Source: Micromonospora sonchi
GTDB taxonomy: Bacteria > Actinomycetota > Actinomycetes > Mycobacteriales > Micromonosporaceae
Length of the DNA: 64,000 nucleotides
NCBI RefSeq assembly: GCF_014646235.1
Contig: NZ_BMNB01000022.1
Location: 41,268-105,267 of the forward strand
Reading direction: 5' to 3'
The notes below the pieces were generated by a model. That model did no database searches, had not been told where the DNA came from, and saw only the letters and a list, made by a program, of their open reading frames with translations. The translations under genes were made by a program, and so were the position numbers. This document shows, one piece after another, positions 60,742 through 64,000 of the stretch (the stretch's first letter is position 1; each line of letters begins with the position of its first letter).

Positions 60742-61556
60742 GCCAAGGCCCGAGCGTGCTCTAGCTTGATCTTTAACCTGTGCGGCGTGGCCTCGGGTTA
60801 TTCGAAGTCTTCGTTTTCTTCGTGTCACCTTTTGGTTTGGTGCTGGTGGCGGCGGTGACGATGTGGACGTCGTGGCGGGCTGCGGGTTGGCGGTTGGGTA
60901 GTCCGGGTGGTCGGCCGGGTCCTGGCCGGGAGGGTTTCGGTGCGGCCGAGGGGTTGCCGGCTTTGGTGCGCAGGTGTCGAAACCCTCGCCGGACGCGGGC
61001 CGGGGTGAGTCGTTCGGGTGGTGTTGGGCGTTCCCAGGGTCGGCGTAGGTCGGCGACGGCGCCTCGGGCGAGGCGTAGCTGGGTGTAGGCGGCCAGCACG
61101 AGCCAGGTCCAGCGGTCGGCGGCGTGCGGGTCTCGCAGTTTCGGGCTGGTCCAGCCGAGGGTCTGTTTGAGCATGCGGAAGGTGTGCTCGATGTCGAAGC
61201 GGTGTAGGAACGCCTGCCAGAGCAGGTCGACCTCGACGGTGGTGGCGGTTGCCTGTGACCACCACAGCCAGACCGGCTTCGCGGTGGCGCCCGAGGGGAG
61301 CCGGTCGACGGCCAGCAGGATCACGGTGCCCTCGATGATCGGCAGCGGGCCGTGTTGGCTGGTCCAGGCGGTGCGGTGGGTCAGCCTGGGGTGCAGCCGG
61401 TGCCAGGCCCGCACGGTCGCGATGCCGTAGAGGCGGGTATCGGTGGTCGTGGCGGCGTCCGGGTCGCCCCAGCTGGCGGGGTCGCCGAAGATGAACTCGC
61501 CGCCATGCCTGCGGGGGCGGCCGGTGGTCCCGGGCAGCCGGGGCGGCGCGGGCCGG

Positions 61557-63142
61557 GGGCCTGTAGGGAGATCTGTGTAACGGATGTAGATGTATATCCG
61601 TTATGGCCGGTAGGAGCCGGCTAGCACAGATAGGAATAGTTTGATGATTTTCTCCTCGGTAGAGCAGTACGACACCCCGGTCGACGTCGACTCCGAGGTC
61701 GCGGCGTTGGCCGAGCGGATCGCCGCTGACGGGCCGCGGTTGCCCCTCGCGGGGCCGGTGGTGGATGAGCAGGCCGCGGTGGTGGCGGCCCGCCGGGCGG
61801 TCGACGATCTGATCGACAAGCAGGCTCTGGATGCGATGCTGGCTCAGATCAAGGGCGACGGGTTGCGGCTGACCGGGCCGGGTGGGTTCCTGTCCGAGCT
61901 GGTCAAGGCGGTCCTGGAGCGGGGGTTGCAGGCTGAGTTGACCGAGCACCTGGGCTACCGCGCGCACGAGGCGGCCGGGCGGGGATCGGGTAACTCGCGT
62001 AACGGGGCCACCGCGAAGACGGTGCAGACCGAGGTCGGGCCGATCGAGGTGAAGGTGCCTCGGGACCGGGCGGGCACGTTCACCCCGATGCTGGTGCCGA
62101 AGAACGCCCGCCGCCTGGGTGGCCTGTCCGACGTGGTGATCAGCCTGTACGCGGGTGGGATGACGGTGCGGGACATCTCGCATCACCTGCACCGCGTCTA
62201 CGGCACCGAGGTGGGCCCGGACACCATCTCCACCATCACCGACGAGGTCCTCGACGAGGTGAAGACCTGGCAGCAGCGACCCCTGGACGAGGTCTACCCG
62301 ATCATCTACGTCGATTGCCTGATGGTGAAGGTCCGCGACGGCGGGCAGGTGCGTAACAAGGCCTGCTACCTCGTCGTCGGCGTCAACACCGAGGGCGTCA
62401 AGCATGTGCTGGGTATCTGGGTGGCGCAGGCCGAGGGCGCGAAGTTCTGGATGCAGGTGTGCACCGAGCTGCGTAACCGCGGCGTCAGGGATGTGCTCAT
62501 CGCCTGCTGCGACGGACTCACCGGCCTGCCCGAGGCCATCGAGGCCGTGTGGCCGCACACCACCGTGCAGACCTGCGTGGTGCACCTCATCAGGGCGGCG
62601 ATGAAATTCGTGTCCTACAAGGACCGGCGGGCGATGGCCGCCGCGCTCAAGGACATCTACACCGCCCCGACAGTGGAGGCCGCCGAGACCGCCCTGCTCG
62701 CCTTCGCCGACAGCCCACTCGGGAAGCGTTACCCGGCCGCGGTCGCCGTCTGGGAACGGGCGTGGGACCGCTTCACCCCATTCCTGTCCTTCCCGCCCGA
62801 GGTGCGCCGCATCATCTACACCACCAACGCGATCGAGTCGTTCAACTACCAGATCCGAAAGGTCATCAAAAACCGTGGCCATTTCCCGACCGACGACGCC
62901 GTGGTCAAGCTGATCTGGCTGGCCATCGCCGACATCGAGGACAAACGCGCCCGCCAACGCGCCGCCGAGGCCGGCAAGCCCGCCAACACCCGCACCGCCC
63001 CACCCCGCCTCGTCGAAGGCGCCGGCGTGCACGGCTGGAAACAGGCCCTCAACGCCCTGGAAATCTTCTTCCCAGGCCGCATCCCCACCGATGCCCGATA
63101 GTTCTACAGAATAGGACGTTACACAGACAATCGGACAGGCCC
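61557..63142. mobile_element. IS256-family insertion sequence, complete
   Basis: 1586 bp. Left end GGGCCTGT at 61557 and right end ACAGGCCC up to 63142 are exact inverses; further in, TGTGTAACG also matches inverted (imperfect ends of about 28 bp). The 8-bp direct repeat CGGGCCGG at 61549-61556 and 63143-63150 is the target duplication, the size expected for IS256. It carries one transposase gene (61641-63101). Confidence 0.92.
61641..63101 (+). CDS. IS256 family (mutator-type) transposase
   Basis: 486 residues. The N-terminal helical part contains LERGLQAELTEHLGYRAHEA and SGNSRNGATAKTVQTEVGPI. The DDE core is intact: YPIIYVDCLMVKV (first D), DVLIACCDGLTGLPEAI (second D), IYTTNAIESFNYQIRKV (E in the conserved mutator motif), with CVVHLIRAAMKFVSYKDRR, the family's helical insertion with conserved Cys and His. 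Full length and within both inverted repeats, so potentially active. Confidence 0.95.
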   Translation: MMIFSSVEQYDTPVDVDSEVAALAERIAADGPRLPLAGPVVDEQAAVVAARRAVDDLIDKQALDAMLAQIKGDGLRLTGPGGFLSELVKAVLERGLQAELTEHLGYRAHEAAGRGSGNSRNGATAKTVQTEVGPIEVKVPRDRAGTFTPMLVPKNARRLGGLSDVVISLYAGGMTVRDISHHLHRVYGTEVGPDTISTITDEVLDEVKTWQQRPLDEVYPIIYVDCLMVKVRDGGQVRNKACYLVVGVNTEGVKHVLGIWVAQAEGAKFWMQVCTELRNRGVRDVLIACCDGLTGLPEAIEAVWPHTTVQTCVVHLIRAAMKFVSYKDRRAMAAALKDIYTAPTVEAAETALLAFADSPLGKRYPAAVAVWERAWDRFTPFLSFPPEVRRIIYTTNAIESFNYQIRKVIKNRGHFPTDDAVVKLIWLAIADIEDKRARQRAAEAGKPANTRTAPPRLVEGAGVHGWKQALNALEIFFPGRIPTDAR

Positions 63143-64000
63143 CGGGCCGGCGCAGCACCCGGTCCGAGCGCATCCGCACCAACACCTGCACCGGCAGATC
63201 AGCCAGCAGGAACGCCAGCCGCGGCCCGTCGTAGCCGGCATCCGCCACGATCCACACATCCGGATCACCAGACTGCCACTGCCCGGCAGCGATCAGCCGC
63301 TGCAACACCTCCCGCAACTGGCCGGCGGTGACCGTGGCGGCATCGTCGCCGGGCGCCAGCCGGCGGGCGTCCAACGGCGCGGTCCACGAAGTGCGCCCGG
63401 CCTCCAGGGCGGTGACGAACGAGTACGGCCAGCCCGGAACCCCGATGTGGCTGTCCTTCCCACGCCCGTAGGTGTGGCACAACACCCGCTGCGGGCAGGT
63501 GTGCGCCTCCGGCCGCAGCCAACAGGTCACGTCCACCGCCAGGACGATCCGCCCGTCCGCGGCCCGCGGCACCGGCACCGCCGCCACCGCCGTCCGCAGC
63601 CGATCGACATCGATCCGACCACGGTTCAACGCCGCATACAACGAACCGTGACCACGACGATGCTCACCCACCAGCGACAACTCCACCAACGAGCGCACCG
63701 GCGCATCCCCGCACAACAGCGCGTCCGCCAGCTCGAACAACGCGTCCCCACGAACGGGCAGGCAGGCATGGAACTCACGCCGGAACACCGCCAGCCGCCC
63801 GACCGCGTCGAACGCTCCGACATCGTGCACACTGATCACCAGACAGCCCTTGATTCGCGATCTTCTTCCCTAGTACGGCAGCCGCCGTTTGAGATTTCGC
63901 TGCTCGGAAGGGCTGGACGCGAGGCGGCCACCGCGTGATCGTCTGTGCGTTGTGGACACAACATCAGATCTTGCGGTGGCCGCGTGCCACAGCGTAGCCG

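Larger units (their letters stand above)
60773..63839 (-). pseudogene. DDE transposase (IS4/IS701-like) interrupted by IS256-family element
   Basis: The N-terminal part is 63143-63839 (AVFRREFHACLPVRGDALFE, LAVDVTCWLRPEAHTCPQR, VWIVADAGYDGPRLAF) and the C-terminal part 60773-61556 (VRAWHRLHPRLTHRTAW, FDIEHTFRMLKQTLGW). The three catalytic acids (D in AVDVTCW, D in ADAGYDG, E in FDIEHTF) are all present. Removing the inserted element plus one 8-bp duplication restores a single frame of about 490 codons across RVLRRPAPPRLPGT, so the gene was intact before the insertion. Ends of this outer element were not located. Confidence 0.85.

Noticed and set aside
60825..63839. Single 1004-codon minus-strand gene
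   Set aside because: It reads antisense through the IS256 transposase; only its two ends are coding, as parts of the interrupted transposase.

Overview
This is a chromosomal stretch of a high-GC actinomycete, most likely Micromonosporaceae (Micromonospora or a close relative). Points in favour: very GC-rich codon use with many GTG starts and ATGA/GTGA gene overlaps, SigE-type sigma factors, an AfsR/SARP-type regulator, XRE regulators with TPR-like tails, secreted CBM2 proteins and TTGACA/TANNNT promoters. No ribosomal or other marker gene is present, so the genus is inferred from style only.

Layout. 1-5.6 kb: tail of an IclR-linked catabolic operon (fumarylacetoacetase-fold hydrolase, a metallo-beta-lactamase-like protein with a degenerate metal site, IclR, RidA, LutA, LutB, LutC). 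A hydrolase releasing pyruvate and lactate followed by lactate oxidation would fit, as in non-phosphorylative fucose-type pathways. 5.6-9.3 kb: DUF2231 membrane protein, GH15 enzyme, membrane protein, deaminase. 9.5-15.8 kb: defence-type block, a type I restriction-modification operon in the order R-S-M with a visibly lower-GC specificity gene, then a two-TM SLATT-like protein. 16-20.5 kb: two XRE/TPR-like regulators with two tiny overlapping genes, and an ISAs1-family element inserted at the stop codon of the second regulator, bounded by a 10-bp target duplication.

21.58-24.04 kb is the most unusual locus. A 719-residue protein (alpha-helical N-terminal two thirds, TerD-like C-terminal domain, MXAN_6230/SCO0854-like without RING cysteines) lies between two tRNA-like RNAs. 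The upstream RNA is a textbook tRNA-Arg(UCU) body carrying a 55-nt hairpin insertion between nucleotides 33 and 34. The downstream RNA is a tRNA mimic of circularly permuted order (stem, T-arm, closed 7-bp acceptor-like stem with GTAA loop, D-loop-like TTGGTA, stem), the architecture of bacterial Y RNAs (YrlA). The two RNAs share the same long stem and asymmetric internal loop, so they look like permuted homologues of each other. I infer a Ro/Y-RNA-like ribonucleoprotein system.

24-31 kb: NUDIX hydrolase, TetR with a perfect 14-bp operator, an SDR-alpha/beta-hydrolase fusion, SulP transporter, SigE sigma factor with a membrane HAF-repeat partner. 30.6-48.3 kb: secreted proteins (subtilisin, CBM2 esterase, small exported proteins, a gluzincin-propeller protein, an HNH toxin-like protein with candidate immunity gene), PaaX, an IS607-type element with intact TnpB but a gutted recombinase, and an AfsR-like regulator. 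48.4-54.2 kb: ASCH protein, two-component system, ABC exporter, GNAT. 54.2-64 kb: flavoprotein and a decaying region with a VOC fragment, an aldo/keto reductase pseudogene still next to its MerR regulator and 19-bp-spacer promoter, a sigma/hydrolase chimeric remnant, a solo TnpB-element-like end, and an IS256-family element inserted into another transposase gene with an exact 8-bp target duplication. Stretches without genes: 63840-64000 shows nothing; 20442-20710 holds a terminator-like hairpin; 56093-56680 holds a nested inverted-repeat structure.
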